This document shows, one piece after another, positions 8,547 to 16,719 of a stretch of 64,000 nucleotides of DNA. Source of the stretch: CAYLPJ01 sp964385465 (lineage in GTDB: Bacteria > Planctomycetota > Phycisphaerae > SM23-33); assembly GCA_964385465.1 (NCBI GenBank), contig CAYLPJ010000022.1, positions 20,293 to 84,292 of the forward strand, written 5' to 3'. A program made the position numbers and the translations under genes. The notes under the pieces were generated by a model, which had not been told where the DNA came from, did not search any database, and saw only the letters and a list, made by a program, of their open reading frames with translations. Position 1 is the stretch's first letter. Each line of letters begins with the position of its first letter.

Positions 8547-9306
8547 CATCGCGACCCCCGGCCCGCACGCGGGCACCAGTCCCGCAGCGCCCGGCGGCGG
8601 CGACGGCGTCTCCATCCGCCAGTGGTTCGCCCTCTACGCCGCCTACCTGCTGACCGCCGGCGTGCCGCTGGTGCTGCTGCTGGCCTTCGGGGACGCCACC
8701 GCCGCGGACTGGCTCGACCGCCCCGCCGCCACGCTGGCCGCCGCCCCCGCGGCCGTCAAGCTGCTGGCCTTCGCCATCTACATCTCGCTGTGCACCACCA
8801 TGCTGCCGCTGCCGGCGAACTGGATCGTCTCGGCCGTGGCGCTGCGGCAGGCGGCCGTCGCGCCGGGCCTGGCGAGCACCACGCTGGTCGTCGCCGCCGT
8901 CGGAGCGATGGCGTCCACGGTGGCCAACCTCAACGACTACCACGTGTTCACCTGGATGCTGCGGAGCCGCCGCGTCGCCCGCGTCCGACAGACGCGGGCC
9001 TACCGGGTCGCCGCCGCGTGGTTTGCCAAGGCGCCCGCGTTTCTGCTGGTCGTATTCAACATCCTGCCCATCCCCGTCGACGTGGTGCGAATGGTCGCGG
9101 TGACCTACCGGTACCCGCGTCTGCCCTTCGCGGCCGCGAACTTCGCGGGGCGGTTCGTCCGCTACGGCGTGATCGCCGCGGTGACCTACTCCCTCGGCGA
9201 GCAGGGCAAGTGGGCGGTGCTGGCGCTGCTGGCGGTGGCGGTGATCCTGGCCGGAGCGAAACTCATCCCGCGGCTGGTGCGTAGAGTGAGGAGAGAACGA
9301 CCGTGA
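8530..9306 (+). CDS. VTT/DedA-like inner-membrane protein
   Basis: A 258-residue polytopic membrane protein with a hydrophilic Pro/Gly-rich N-terminus and about five hydrophobic helices. The layout, with re-entrant-like LPLPANWI and NILPIPVDVVRM, resembles SNARE-associated/DedA (VTT) proteins, which are linked to lipid scrambling or flipping and envelope homeostasis. The best start is TTG at 8530, overlapping the ATPase gene; an internal start near 8610 would remove the low-complexity leader. Its position inside an ABC/LolA-like operon supports a lipid-related envelope role. The family call is moderate because no decisive motif is seen. Confidence 0.6.
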   Translation: MTPPTDIATPGPHAGTSPAAPGGGDGVSIRQWFALYAAYLLTAGVPLVLLLAFGDATAADWLDRPAATLAAAPAAVKLLAFAIYISLCTTMLPLPANWIVSAVALRQAAVAPGLASTTLVVAAVGAMASTVANLNDYHVFTWMLRSRRVARVRQTRAYRVAAAWFAKAPAFLLVVFNILPIPVDVVRMVAVTYRYPRLPFAAANFAGRFVRYGVIAAVTYSLGEQGKWAVLALLAVAVILAGAKLIPRLVRRVRRERP

Positions 9307-9383
9307 GACCGCGGGACCGCAGGAGCAAACCGCATCGCCCTCGGCGTGTCCACCACGCGGCCGATGAGCATGGGAGAAAACGT

Positions 9384-10190
9384 ATGAGACTGCTGGTGAC
9401 GACGATCGCGCTGCTGGCGCTGGCTGCCGTGGCTTCCGCCCAGGCCGGACCGGCCACCGGACCCGCGCCGACGACGGCGCCGAAAGTCGGCGAGGTGGAG
9501 ATGAAGATCCTCCAGGCCTTGGAGAAGGCCGGCGACCGCCATCGCACGATCCGCGCCGAGATCGCTTACGAGGTGATCAACCGCATGCTCGGAGACCGCG
9601 AGGCCCGCGGCGGATGGGTCGCCTACAGCAAGGGCGACGCCAACAGCCCCACGCGCTTCCGCGTGACTTTCAACACCCTACGCCTCGGCGCCGGGCGGCC
9701 GATGAAGGTCCAGGTGGACTACGCCTTCGACGGCAGGTGGCTCAGCGTCGCCAAGCACAAGACCAAGACGCTGACGATGTACCAGTTGGCCGCCAAGGGC
9801 GACCGGGTCGAGCCGCTGCGGATCGGCAAGGGCCCCTTCCCGGTCCCCTTCGGACAGACCGTCGATGACGTGCTGAGGTATTTCGTGCCCACCGCGCGGC
9901 GGGTCCGACCGGGGGCACCCGAGAACACCGTCTACATGCGTCTGGACCCGCGCCCGGAGCACGTCAAGACCCTGCCGACCACCCGCCTGGAGCTGTGGAT
10001 CCACCGCACGACCCACCTGCCCGTCCGCATCCGCAGCCGCGACAAGAACAAGAACCTCACCACGGTGACCTTCAGCGACATCCGCACGAACAAGGAAGTG
10101 GACCCCGACGTCTTCACGCTGCCCCGACGGCTGGGCTGGGAGACGGTTCGCCGCCCGCTGAAAGCGGGGCCCAAGAGCCTCGCGCCGTGA
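9384..10190 (+). CDS. Secreted LolA-like lipoprotein-carrier homologue
   Basis: A 268-residue exported protein. The signal peptide MRLLVTTIALLALAAVASAQ is clear and a Thr/Pro-rich linker follows. The body has the alternating beta pattern of LolA/outer-membrane lipoprotein-sorting proteins: VQVDYAFDGRW, TTRLELWI, LPVRIRSRDK and VTFSDIRTN. Together with the FtsX-like permease and LolD-like ATPase upstream it suggests a lipoprotein- or lipid-handling unit. The ATG at 9384 is preceded by GGGAG with normal spacing; an upstream in-frame ATG-less extension is spurious. Its stop overlaps the GTG of the Nudix gene by four bases. Confidence 0.7.
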   Translation: MRLLVTTIALLALAAVASAQAGPATGPAPTTAPKVGEVEMKILQALEKAGDRHRTIRAEIAYEVINRMLGDREARGGWVAYSKGDANSPTRFRVTFNTLRLGAGRPMKVQVDYAFDGRWLSVAKHKTKTLTMYQLAAKGDRVEPLRIGKGPFPVPFGQTVDDVLRYFVPTARRVRPGAPENTVYMRLDPRPEHVKTLPTTRLELWIHRTTHLPVRIRSRDKNKNLTTVTFSDIRTNKEVDPDVFTLPRRLGWETVRRPLKAGPKSLAP

Positions 10191-10819
10191 CCGCCCCCGA
10201 TGCCCCCGAGCCCCTGCTGCGGTGGGCCCGCAAGCTGCAGTCCCTCGCCCAGACCGGCCTGCACTACACGGGCAACCCGTACGACGTGCAGCGATACCGG
10301 CAGGTCCGCCAGATCGCGGGCGAGCTGTTCGCCGCCGCCGGGTCGGCCGAGCACGCCGCCGCGGCCGAGGCGCTGCTCGGCGAGTTCGGGCCGGGCACGC
10401 CCAAGGTCGTCGTCCGCGGGGCCGTCTTCCGCGAGGGCAGGATATGCCTCGTCCGCGAGGCGGCCGACGGGCGATGGGCCATGCCCGGCGGATGGGGCGA
10501 GGTGGACGAGACCCCCTCGGCGAACGTCGAGCGGGAAGTCCGCGAGGAGACCGGCCTTCGGGTCCGCGCCGAACGCCTCTTCCGCGTGCAGGACCACAAC
10601 CTCGACCCCAGCCCGTCGAGGCCCTTCCACGTCTACACCCTCATGTTCCTCTGCCGCCTGATCGGCGGGGCCCCGGCTGCCAGCATCGAGACCACCGAGG
10701 TCGCGTTCTTCGGCGAGGATGAGCTGCCCCCGCTCAGCCGCACCCGCAACCGCCCCGAGGACCTCGCCCTGGCCTTCGCCGCACACCGGGCCCCCGACGC
10801 GCCCGCCACGTTCGACTGA
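10187..10819 (+). CDS. Nudix hydrolase with N-terminal Nudix_N domain
   Basis: This 210-residue cytosolic enzyme probably hydrolyses a nucleoside diphosphate linked to a sugar or cofactor. The N-terminal 60 residues (LLRWARKLQSLAQTGLHY, NPYDVQRY) match the small helical domain placed before some Nudix enzymes. The Nudix box is visible at about residues 102-124 as GGWGEVDE followed by REVREETGL, with the metal-binding Glu residues intact. The GTG start at 10187 overlaps the preceding TGA as GTGA, indicating coupling to the LolA-like gene. The substrate cannot be read from sequence. Confidence 0.9.
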   Translation: MTAPDAPEPLLRWARKLQSLAQTGLHYTGNPYDVQRYRQVRQIAGELFAAAGSAEHAAAAEALLGEFGPGTPKVVVRGAVFREGRICLVREAADGRWAMPGGWGEVDETPSANVEREVREETGLRVRAERLFRVQDHNLDPSPSRPFHVYTLMFLCRLIGGAPAASIETTEVAFFGEDELPPLSRTRNRPEDLALAFAAHRAPDAPATFD

Positions 10820-10835
10820 CCAACGGAGAGCCCCC

Positions 10836-10913
10836 GTGACCATCGACCTGACCCGCGACCCGGACATCTTCGCCCGCCGGGGGCTTTACCCTGCGGCGGA
10901 GGGAGAGCTATAA
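10836..10913 (+). CDS. Possible 25-residue peptide gene
   Basis: A GTG at 10836 with the purine-rich AACGGAGAG upstream opens 25 codons, beginning MTIDLTRDPDIFARRGLYP and ending at TAA 10911-10913. The amino-acid mix is protein-like and the spacing to the Nudix stop is only 16 bases. It may be a true small protein or the start of a lost longer gene. Its stop codon lies inside a TATAAT box that seems to serve the next cluster. Confidence 0.35.
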   Translation: MTIDLTRDPDIFARRGLYPAAEGEL

Positions 10914-10914
10914 T
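10885..10914 (+). promoter_or_regulatory. Candidate promoter of the glycan-assembly cluster
   Basis: TTTACC (10885-10890), an 18-base spacer and a perfect TATAAT (10909-10914) form a sigma-70-like promoter. It leaves a leader of about 135 bases before the GT4 ATG at 11059. It fits the break between the Nudix operon and the glycosyltransferase operon. Confidence 0.45.
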
Positions 10915-11058
10915 CGTGTGGGAGATTCGCGACGTTCGCGAATGGCTGATTTCGAAAGAGTCGCCTTGGGGCACAGCCGCGAACAGACAACTCAAACGCG
11001 TTCGTGTCCCGACGCCCCCCAGCCATGTCCCGAGCGCGCCCGGGGGCAGGAAGCCGGA

Positions 11059-12210
11059 ATGACAGGACGTGGCGTAAGTGTACGAGTCTGCTTCGTCTGC
11101 CCGAAGGCGTACCCGCTCTTCAACCCTTCGGCGGAAGGAGTCTTGGGCGGCGCGGAAGTCGATCTCTATTATCTCGGTACGGAACTGGCCAAGGATGACC
11201 GTTTCGAGGTGACGTGTATCGTGGCAGACTACGGCCAGAAGCCCGTTGAGCACCGGGAAGGCGTGCGACTCCTGCGAGCTCGCGTGTTCGATGGAAACCC
11301 TTTCGCGCGTGTACGGGCTCTCTGGCGTGCGTTGAGCCAGGCCGGGCCGGACCTTTGCATGATGAAGACGACCTCGGCCGCGGTTCCGCTGACACGGTGG
11401 TTCTGCAAGTGCCGCCGGATGCCGTTTTTCTATCGCACCGCCCACTTGAATGACTGCGATGGCACATACGTCAGGCAGCATGCGCTGGTCGGCCGGCTGT
11501 TCCGATGGTCCCTGGCGTCTGCGGCGGAGGTCTTTGCTCAGAACCAGCGTGACGTCGAGCCACTGCAACGGACCGTGGGAGTGACGCCGGTGGTCCTGCC
11601 GAACGGCCATCGTATCGGACCTTCTCCGAGCGGTCCACGCGACACGATCCTGTGGGTAGGTCGAAGCGCGCCGTTCAAGCGAGGGGGGCTCTTCCTCGAC
11701 CTTGCCGAAGCCGTCCCTGGCCATCACTTCACCATGGTCTGCCAGAAAGCCACCGGAGGCGGCGAGTACGAGAACCTGATCGCCCGGGCCGAAGGCATCG
11801 ACAACGTGACGTTTCTGCCGCGAGTTCCGTTCCAAGAGATCGACTCGCTGTTCAGGCGATCGAAGCTTCTGGTGAACACCAGCACCGCCGAGGGGTTCCC
11901 CAATACCTTCATCCAGGCCTGCAAGGCAGCCGTGCCGATCCTATCGGTGTCTGTAAACCCCGACAACTTCCTGACCCGGCATGAATGCGGCATCTGTTGT
12001 CAGGGCGATACACGCCGGATGAGCAAGCAAGTGGCCGCACTATTGAATTCTTCCGTCGCCAGAGACATGGGCCAGAACGGCAGACGCTATGTCGAGGCAC
12101 ATCATGACGTGGCGCGAATCGTGGAGTGTTACAAGAGGTACTTCCTGCAGCACACGTCCGACCTGCGCGCCGTAGCGTCTGTCTCGAAACGGGCTGGTGG
12201 ACCTCGATGA
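11059..12210 (+). CDS. GT4-family glycosyltransferase
   Basis: A 383-residue GT-B enzyme expected to transfer a sugar from a nucleotide donor during polysaccharide assembly at the cytoplasmic membrane face. The N-terminal domain has a Gly-rich acceptor loop (GVLGGAEVDLYYL). The C-terminal donor domain has ILWVGRSAPFKRG and STAEGFPNTFIQACKAAVP. In the usual E-x7-E motif the second Glu is replaced by Gln (E...IQ), which is uncommon. The ATG at 11059 was chosen because the cytosolic Rossmann strand VRVCFVCPK starts soon after; the open frame reaches further upstream. The gene looks less GC-rich than its neighbours, hinting at transfer. It overlaps the next gene as ATGA. Confidence 0.85.
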   Translation: MTGRGVSVRVCFVCPKAYPLFNPSAEGVLGGAEVDLYYLGTELAKDDRFEVTCIVADYGQKPVEHREGVRLLRARVFDGNPFARVRALWRALSQAGPDLCMMKTTSAAVPLTRWFCKCRRMPFFYRTAHLNDCDGTYVRQHALVGRLFRWSLASAAEVFAQNQRDVEPLQRTVGVTPVVLPNGHRIGPSPSGPRDTILWVGRSAPFKRGGLFLDLAEAVPGHHFTMVCQKATGGGEYENLIARAEGIDNVTFLPRVPFQEIDSLFRRSKLLVNTSTAEGFPNTFIQACKAAVPILSVSVNPDNFLTRHECGICCQGDTRRMSKQVAALLNSSVARDMGQNGRRYVEAHHDVARIVECYKRYFLQHTSDLRAVASVSKRAGGPR

Positions 12211-12950
12211 CTCAACCCCCTGGAGAAACGCTCGACGACCGCCTGGCAAGACAGAACATCGAGGGCCGGCGTACGTCCTGGCAGAAGAAGCGTCGGAAGA
12301 TCGACAGAATCTTCCGACGTGTTGGCCCTCGCTTGCGCCGCTGCAAGACAGCCCTGGAGATCGGGCTGGGCGAAGGCTACACGCTCCGCAAACTCGCGGA
12401 GATGGGACTGGCTGTGACGGGCGTGGATATCTCCGGCTACCTCGTGGAATACTTGCGTGACAGGTTCGCCGCCGAACGGATCGAAGCAACCCTGCTTCAA
12501 GCGGACGCATCGACCGTCCGACTGATGGCCGGACAGTTCGACGTCGCCTTCTGCCTGGACGTGCTGGAACATATTCCCGGCGAGGGCATGACGCAGGCGG
12601 TGGCGGCAGTCCACGAGGCGCTTGTCAAGGGCGGGCTGTTCGTAGCCACGTTGCCGCTGGGAGAGAAACTGGAGGAGAACATGGTCGTCTGCCCACGTTG
12701 CGGACACGAGTTCCACCGCATCGGGCACCACCACTCGTTCCAGACGCTCGACGACATCCGGGAGGTCTTCGCCGACGGGTTCGACATCGTCTCTATCCGC
12801 GAAGTTCCCTTCGCTCCGTTTGCATGGGCATGGGCCAACGCGGCCGCCTGGCCGATCTACCGCCTCGCCTGCCGTCTTCTCAGCCGGCGGGTTTCTTCGA
12901 CGGTCTGCATCGTCGCGACGAAGAAGCGGACGGCTTCCGGGGCTACCTGA
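12207..12950 (+). CDS. Class I SAM-dependent methyltransferase
   Basis: A 247-residue methyltransferase with SAM motif I (ALEIGLGEGYTLRKLAEMG), the acidic end of strand 2 (VTGVDIS) and motif CLDVLEHIPGEG. It lies between a glycosyltransferase and an adenylate-forming enzyme, so it may methylate a glycan or its lipid-linked precursor. A CPRCGHEFH stretch followed by a His cluster (about residues 170-182) could bind a metal. The ATG at 12207 overlaps the preceding stop (ATGA), and the gene's own stop overlaps the next start (TGATG), so all three genes are tightly coupled. Confidence 0.88.
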   Translation: MTQPPGETLDDRLARQNIEGRRTSWQKKRRKIDRIFRRVGPRLRRCKTALEIGLGEGYTLRKLAEMGLAVTGVDISGYLVEYLRDRFAAERIEATLLQADASTVRLMAGQFDVAFCLDVLEHIPGEGMTQAVAAVHEALVKGGLFVATLPLGEKLEENMVVCPRCGHEFHRIGHHHSFQTLDDIREVFADGFDIVSIREVPFAPFAWAWANAAAWPIYRLACRLLSRRVSSTVCIVATKKRTASGAT

Positions 12951-14305
12951 TGCTGCTGAACTGGCGCAAAGCCGCCATGCGGGCGTTCTTCCCGCTTACG
13001 GGAATGCCGGTGTTCCGGCACCTCCGGTTTGTCGACGCGATGGCGACCGCAGACAGCGCCGTCCGTGTCCGCGCCGCCGACGAGATGCTCGCCGCCCTTC
13101 TTGTCCATGCTGCCGCGCGGGTGCCCTATTATCGCGAAGTGCTCGGCGACGTCGGTGCAGTCCGGGATGGCTTGGCGGTTCTGGACCGTTTCGGCAGAAT
13201 CCCGGTCCTCACCAAAGACATCATCCGCGCCGAGGGCGAGCGGTTGTATGCCGAGGACCGCTTTGATCGCGGCTGCTACGCGAACACGTCCGGCGGTTCG
13301 ACGGGCGAGCCGGTCCGGCTGATTCAGGACCGCAGCTACAGGGCATGGGGGCTGGCCTGCCGGATCTACTACAATCGCATGGGCGGCAAGGATGTCGGTC
13401 AGCGAGAGTTGAAACTGTGGGGCTCGGAGCGGGAGATTCTCGCCGGGCGCGAACCTGCCAAGACGCTGCTGCGACGGTGGGCCTTCAACGTGGTGATCCT
13501 CAACAGCTTCCGGATGTCCCCGGAGATCATGGCAGGCTACGTACACCGGTGGAACCGCTTTCGTCCACGGATGGTGTGGGCCTACACGAGTTCGATCCAC
13601 GCCTTCGCGCGACACCTCGCCGAAACCGGCTCGACGGTCCGCCCCCCACAGGCCATCGTGGTTACGGCCGAGACGCTCACCGAGCAAGTCCGTCGCCTCG
13701 TCGAAGAGACGATCGGTTGCCCGGTGCTGAACCAGTACGGCTCGCGGGAAGTCGGCGTGGTCGCCTGCGAGTGCCCCCATCAGACGGGCCTGCACATGTT
13801 CTCGCTGAACAATCACGTCGAAATCCTCGACGATACCCTCCGTCCCTGCCGTCCAGGGCAGATGGGCACGGTATACGTGACAAACCTCCACAACTACGCC
13901 ATGCCCCTGATCCGTTACCGGGTGGGCGACACGGCCGTGCCTGCCGAGCCGGGCGACTGCCCGTGCGGACGGACGATGCCACGGTTGGCGAAACTGACCG
14001 GACGAACAAGCGATCACTTCCGCACGCGCGCCGGTGCGATCGTTCACGGCGAGTACTTCACCCATCTGTTCTACGGCCTGGATGCCGTGCGGAGCTTCCG
14101 GGTGACGCAGTTGGACTACGAAGAGGTGGAGATCCTGCTGGTGCTGGACGGGGCGTTTGACGATGGTTCGAGGGCAAAGGTCGTCGAGGGCGTCCGCCAC
14201 GTCCTGGGACCCGACTGCGAAGTGACGTTCCGCGAGGTCGACGAGATCCCCCGGGCGGCGAGCGGCAAGTATCGGTACACGATCAGCAAGGTCGGCGGCG
14301 ACTGA
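12950..14305 (+). CDS. PaaK/CapK-like adenylate-forming enzyme (first copy)
   Basis: This 451-residue protein belongs to the phenylacetate-CoA ligase-like/CapK group of adenylate-forming enzymes, which activate a carboxylate with ATP. The phosphate-binding loop is NTSGGSTGEPV, the adenine-side motif is NQYGSREVG, and the C-terminal subdomain ends with the catalytic-lysine type motif ASGKYRY. A Cys-rich ECPHQTG...CPCGR pair resembles the metal site of PaaK-like enzymes. In polysaccharide loci such proteins are thought to supply activated acyl or amino-acid groups for glycan decoration. A close relative lies at 15318-16661 on the other strand. The start overlaps the methyltransferase stop. Confidence 0.85.
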   Translation: MLLNWRKAAMRAFFPLTGMPVFRHLRFVDAMATADSAVRVRAADEMLAALLVHAAARVPYYREVLGDVGAVRDGLAVLDRFGRIPVLTKDIIRAEGERLYAEDRFDRGCYANTSGGSTGEPVRLIQDRSYRAWGLACRIYYNRMGGKDVGQRELKLWGSEREILAGREPAKTLLRRWAFNVVILNSFRMSPEIMAGYVHRWNRFRPRMVWAYTSSIHAFARHLAETGSTVRPPQAIVVTAETLTEQVRRLVEETIGCPVLNQYGSREVGVVACECPHQTGLHMFSLNNHVEILDDTLRPCRPGQMGTVYVTNLHNYAMPLIRYRVGDTAVPAEPGDCPCGRTMPRLAKLTGRTSDHFRTRAGAIVHGEYFTHLFYGLDAVRSFRVTQLDYEEVEILLVLDGAFDDGSRAKVVEGVRHVLGPDCEVTFREVDEIPRAASGKYRYTISKVGGD

Positions 14306-14346
14306 GCCCGACGAAGACGGGGGCCGGCACCACGAGGCATACGGCG

Positions 14347-15342
14347 TTGACGAACCGGACCAAATCCATCCTGCGGTATGTGCTTCGCCTGGTCATCACG
14401 GCGGTCCTGCTGTGGCTGGCGGGCAGGCAGATCGATTTCGGCGAATTCGCCACGAGCCTCACCCGGGCGCGATGGACATATGTCTTGCTGCTGTGGATGC
14501 TGGCGCTGGTGAGCGTCTGGGTGCTGTCATGGCGGTTTCGCCTGATCCTTCGCACGCAACGGTTCGAGGTCGCAACCTGGTCGATCTTCCGCGTGGCGAT
14601 GATCACCATGCTCTACGGCATGGTACTGCCAGGCTTGCTCACCAGCGGTGTCAAGTGGATGTTGCTCCGCAAGCAGACTCGCGCCGGGGGCAGCCTGATC
14701 GGCGCCATGGTCTACAACCAGGCGTCGAACATCGCCTCGAAGCTGCTGTTCGCGGCCGTGGCCATCGCGACCGCCGACCCTGGCGGTCCGGCGGGCCTGG
14801 CCGCATCGGGCATCGGGGCGGGGGTGCTGCTGCTATCGCTGGTCTTGCTGCACCCTCGAACCGGCGACGCAGCCGTGCGCACCGTCCAATGGCCGCTCCG
14901 CGCCCTTCCGGGAAAGCTGCGGGAGAGGGCCATGACGTCGCTGGACAGCCTCCGCGTCTACCAGGCCGTGGGCATAAGGTTCCATCTGGCCATGCTGGCG
15001 GTGCTGACGTTCACCAGCGCCCTCGGCGTGGTGATCTACTACCTCGCGGCCCGGGCGGCCTCGCTCGAACTGCCGATCACGGCCCTGGCCTGGCAGATGT
15101 CGGCAGTGTTCCTTCTAAGCCGGCTACCGATCTCCATCGCCAATCTTGGCGTACGGGAGTTTGCGCTGGTGAAGTTCGTGGCCATGTATGGGGGCGACGC
15201 ATCGGGCGCCCTGGTCATGTCCGCGGTTCTGTTCAGCAGCGTGGTGCTGACGGCGTTGATCGGTCTGACCTTCCAGTTCCTAACCCCCCCCGAGAGGTCC
15301 CTGCCTGATGCGGACGATCAGGACAGCTCGCAGACCGTGTAG
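14347..15342 (+). CDS. UPF0104/LPG-synthase-TM-like membrane protein
   Basis: A 331-residue integral membrane protein with seven or eight hydrophobic helices, resembling the flippase-like/lysylphosphatidylglycerol-synthase transmembrane region (UPF0104). Typical marks are the LPGLLTSGVKWMLLRKQ stretch after helix 3 and RLPISIANLGVREFALV near the C-terminus. Family members are often found in glycan loci and proposed to flip or anchor lipid-linked glycans. The start is TTG at 14347, 41 bases after the adenylate-forming enzyme. The 3' end overlaps the end of the opposite-strand PaaK-like gene by 25 bases. Confidence 0.8.
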   Translation: MTNRTKSILRYVLRLVITAVLLWLAGRQIDFGEFATSLTRARWTYVLLLWMLALVSVWVLSWRFRLILRTQRFEVATWSIFRVAMITMLYGMVLPGLLTSGVKWMLLRKQTRAGGSLIGAMVYNQASNIASKLLFAAVAIATADPGGPAGLAASGIGAGVLLLSLVLLHPRTGDAAVRTVQWPLRALPGKLRERAMTSLDSLRVYQAVGIRFHLAMLAVLTFTSALGVVIYYLAARAASLELPITALAWQMSAVFLLSRLPISIANLGVREFALVKFVAMYGGDASGALVMSAVLFSSVVLTALIGLTFQFLTPPERSLPDADDQDSSQTV

Positions 15343-16661
15343 AGGTACTTGCCGCTGGGACTCCGGCGGATGCTGTCGGCGAACACGACGTCCACGCGAC
15401 ACTGCGAGCCCATCAGGACACGGGTCTTCTGGCGGATGTCCTCTATGTCCGCAGCGGGCACTTCGGCGGCGTCGGACTTCTCCACGCGGATCTCCACGTG
15501 GTCGAAATCCTTCTGGACCACCTGGAACCGCTTGATCCATTCCCGGAAGAAGAGGGCCTGCACGATGAAGTGAGAGTGCACCAGCGTGCCGTCCCCGAGT
15601 TTGAAGTACCCCAGGGTCCGCCCCAGCACGCTCCGCAGGGCGGTCGTGCTACGCCCGCAGGGACATACCCGCCGCGTCGCGATGCCGACGTCGCCGATCT
15701 CGTACCGGATCAGTGGCATCGACTTGTTGCGGAGCGTGGTCACGACAATGCGGCCTTCGCGGTCCCATACCGGCCGGCCCTCTTCGTCCAGCACCTCCAC
15801 CAGGTTCCACCACGGAAACAGATGCATGTCTTCCTGGCGGCGGCACTGGCACGCGATGGCGCCCACCTCCCGCGAGCCGTACTGGTTGTATGCCTTGCAC
15901 CCCATCCCGTCCTCGATGGCGTCCCGGGTCTCCGAGGTCAACGGGCCGATTGTCGAGATCACGAACGCGGGCGAATGAAAGGCCGCACCCGTCCGCCGGA
16001 TGTACCGCGCCAACTCCAGGGCCGATTCCATGTACGCCCAGTACGCCTTTGGACGAAACCGGTTGTTCAGCGCCACCAGGTCCCGCAGTTCGGGTTCTCC
16101 CAGCCGGTAGGAGTTGAAGAATCGCCGATTGTACAACCGGTTGATCAGCCGGTCTTTCCACGTCAGGTTGCCCTCGAGAATGTCCCGGTCGGAACCCCAG
16201 AGCTTCACTTCCGGCTCGCCCTCCCGCTTGCCCAGGACCTCGTTGAAGTACAGCTTCGTGGCGACGTTCCAATCGTCGTAATGGCGATCCTGAAGGAAGG
16301 TCACCGGCTCGCCCGTGCTGCCGCCGGAAGTGTTTTCGTAGCTTTTCCGCACAGCGGCGTCGTCGGCGTGCATCGCCTCGCCCTCACGTCGGATCACCGC
16401 CTTGGTCAGCAGCGGCAGGCGCTCGAAGGCCTCAAGATTCACGGCGTCGGGGGTCACCACGCCGTGATCGGCGAGCATTCGTCGGTAGTATGGCACGTGA
16501 CCGTGCGCGTGCTGAAGCACCCCCGCCAGAAGCTCCCGCTGCATGACGGCCACCTCGTCGCGACTCATCGACTCGTACCGCGCGATCGCCTTCAGGCAAT
16601 CGGGAATGCGGCTGCCGGAGGCGCGGAGCAGCAGGTGGATGATCGGGCGGCGCCAGTTCAT
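15318..16661 (-). CDS. PaaK/CapK-like adenylate-forming enzyme (second copy)
   Basis: This 447-residue homologue of the enzyme at 12950-14305 has the same landmarks: NTSGGSTGEPV, NQYGSREVG, the Cys pairs CQCRRQE and CPCGR, and C-terminal SPSGKYLY. Shared local wording such as ELKLWGS/EVKLWGS and FFNSYRLG/ILNSFRMS shows the two are paralogues, diverged rather than recently copied. Each probably activates a different carboxylate for glycan decoration. The ATG at 16661 is preceded on its strand by a purine-rich tract; the longer upstream frame is Arg-rich and unlikely. It sits last in the minus-strand half of the cluster, downstream of two glycosyltransferases. Confidence 0.85.
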   Translation of the reverse strand: MNWRRPIIHLLLRASGSRIPDCLKAIARYESMSRDEVAVMQRELLAGVLQHAHGHVPYYRRMLADHGVVTPDAVNLEAFERLPLLTKAVIRREGEAMHADDAAVRKSYENTSGGSTGEPVTFLQDRHYDDWNVATKLYFNEVLGKREGEPEVKLWGSDRDILEGNLTWKDRLINRLYNRRFFNSYRLGEPELRDLVALNNRFRPKAYWAYMESALELARYIRRTGAAFHSPAFVISTIGPLTSETRDAIEDGMGCKAYNQYGSREVGAIACQCRRQEDMHLFPWWNLVEVLDEEGRPVWDREGRIVVTTLRNKSMPLIRYEIGDVGIATRRVCPCGRSTTALRSVLGRTLGYFKLGDGTLVHSHFIVQALFFREWIKRFQVVQKDFDHVEIRVEKSDAAEVPAADIEDIRQKTRVLMGSQCRVDVVFADSIRRSPSGKYLYTVCELS

Positions 16662-16719
16662 GTCCGACCTCGTCCTCGCCGTCCCCTCGTCCGACGGGCG
16701 GCGTGTCGGATCGTGTTGT

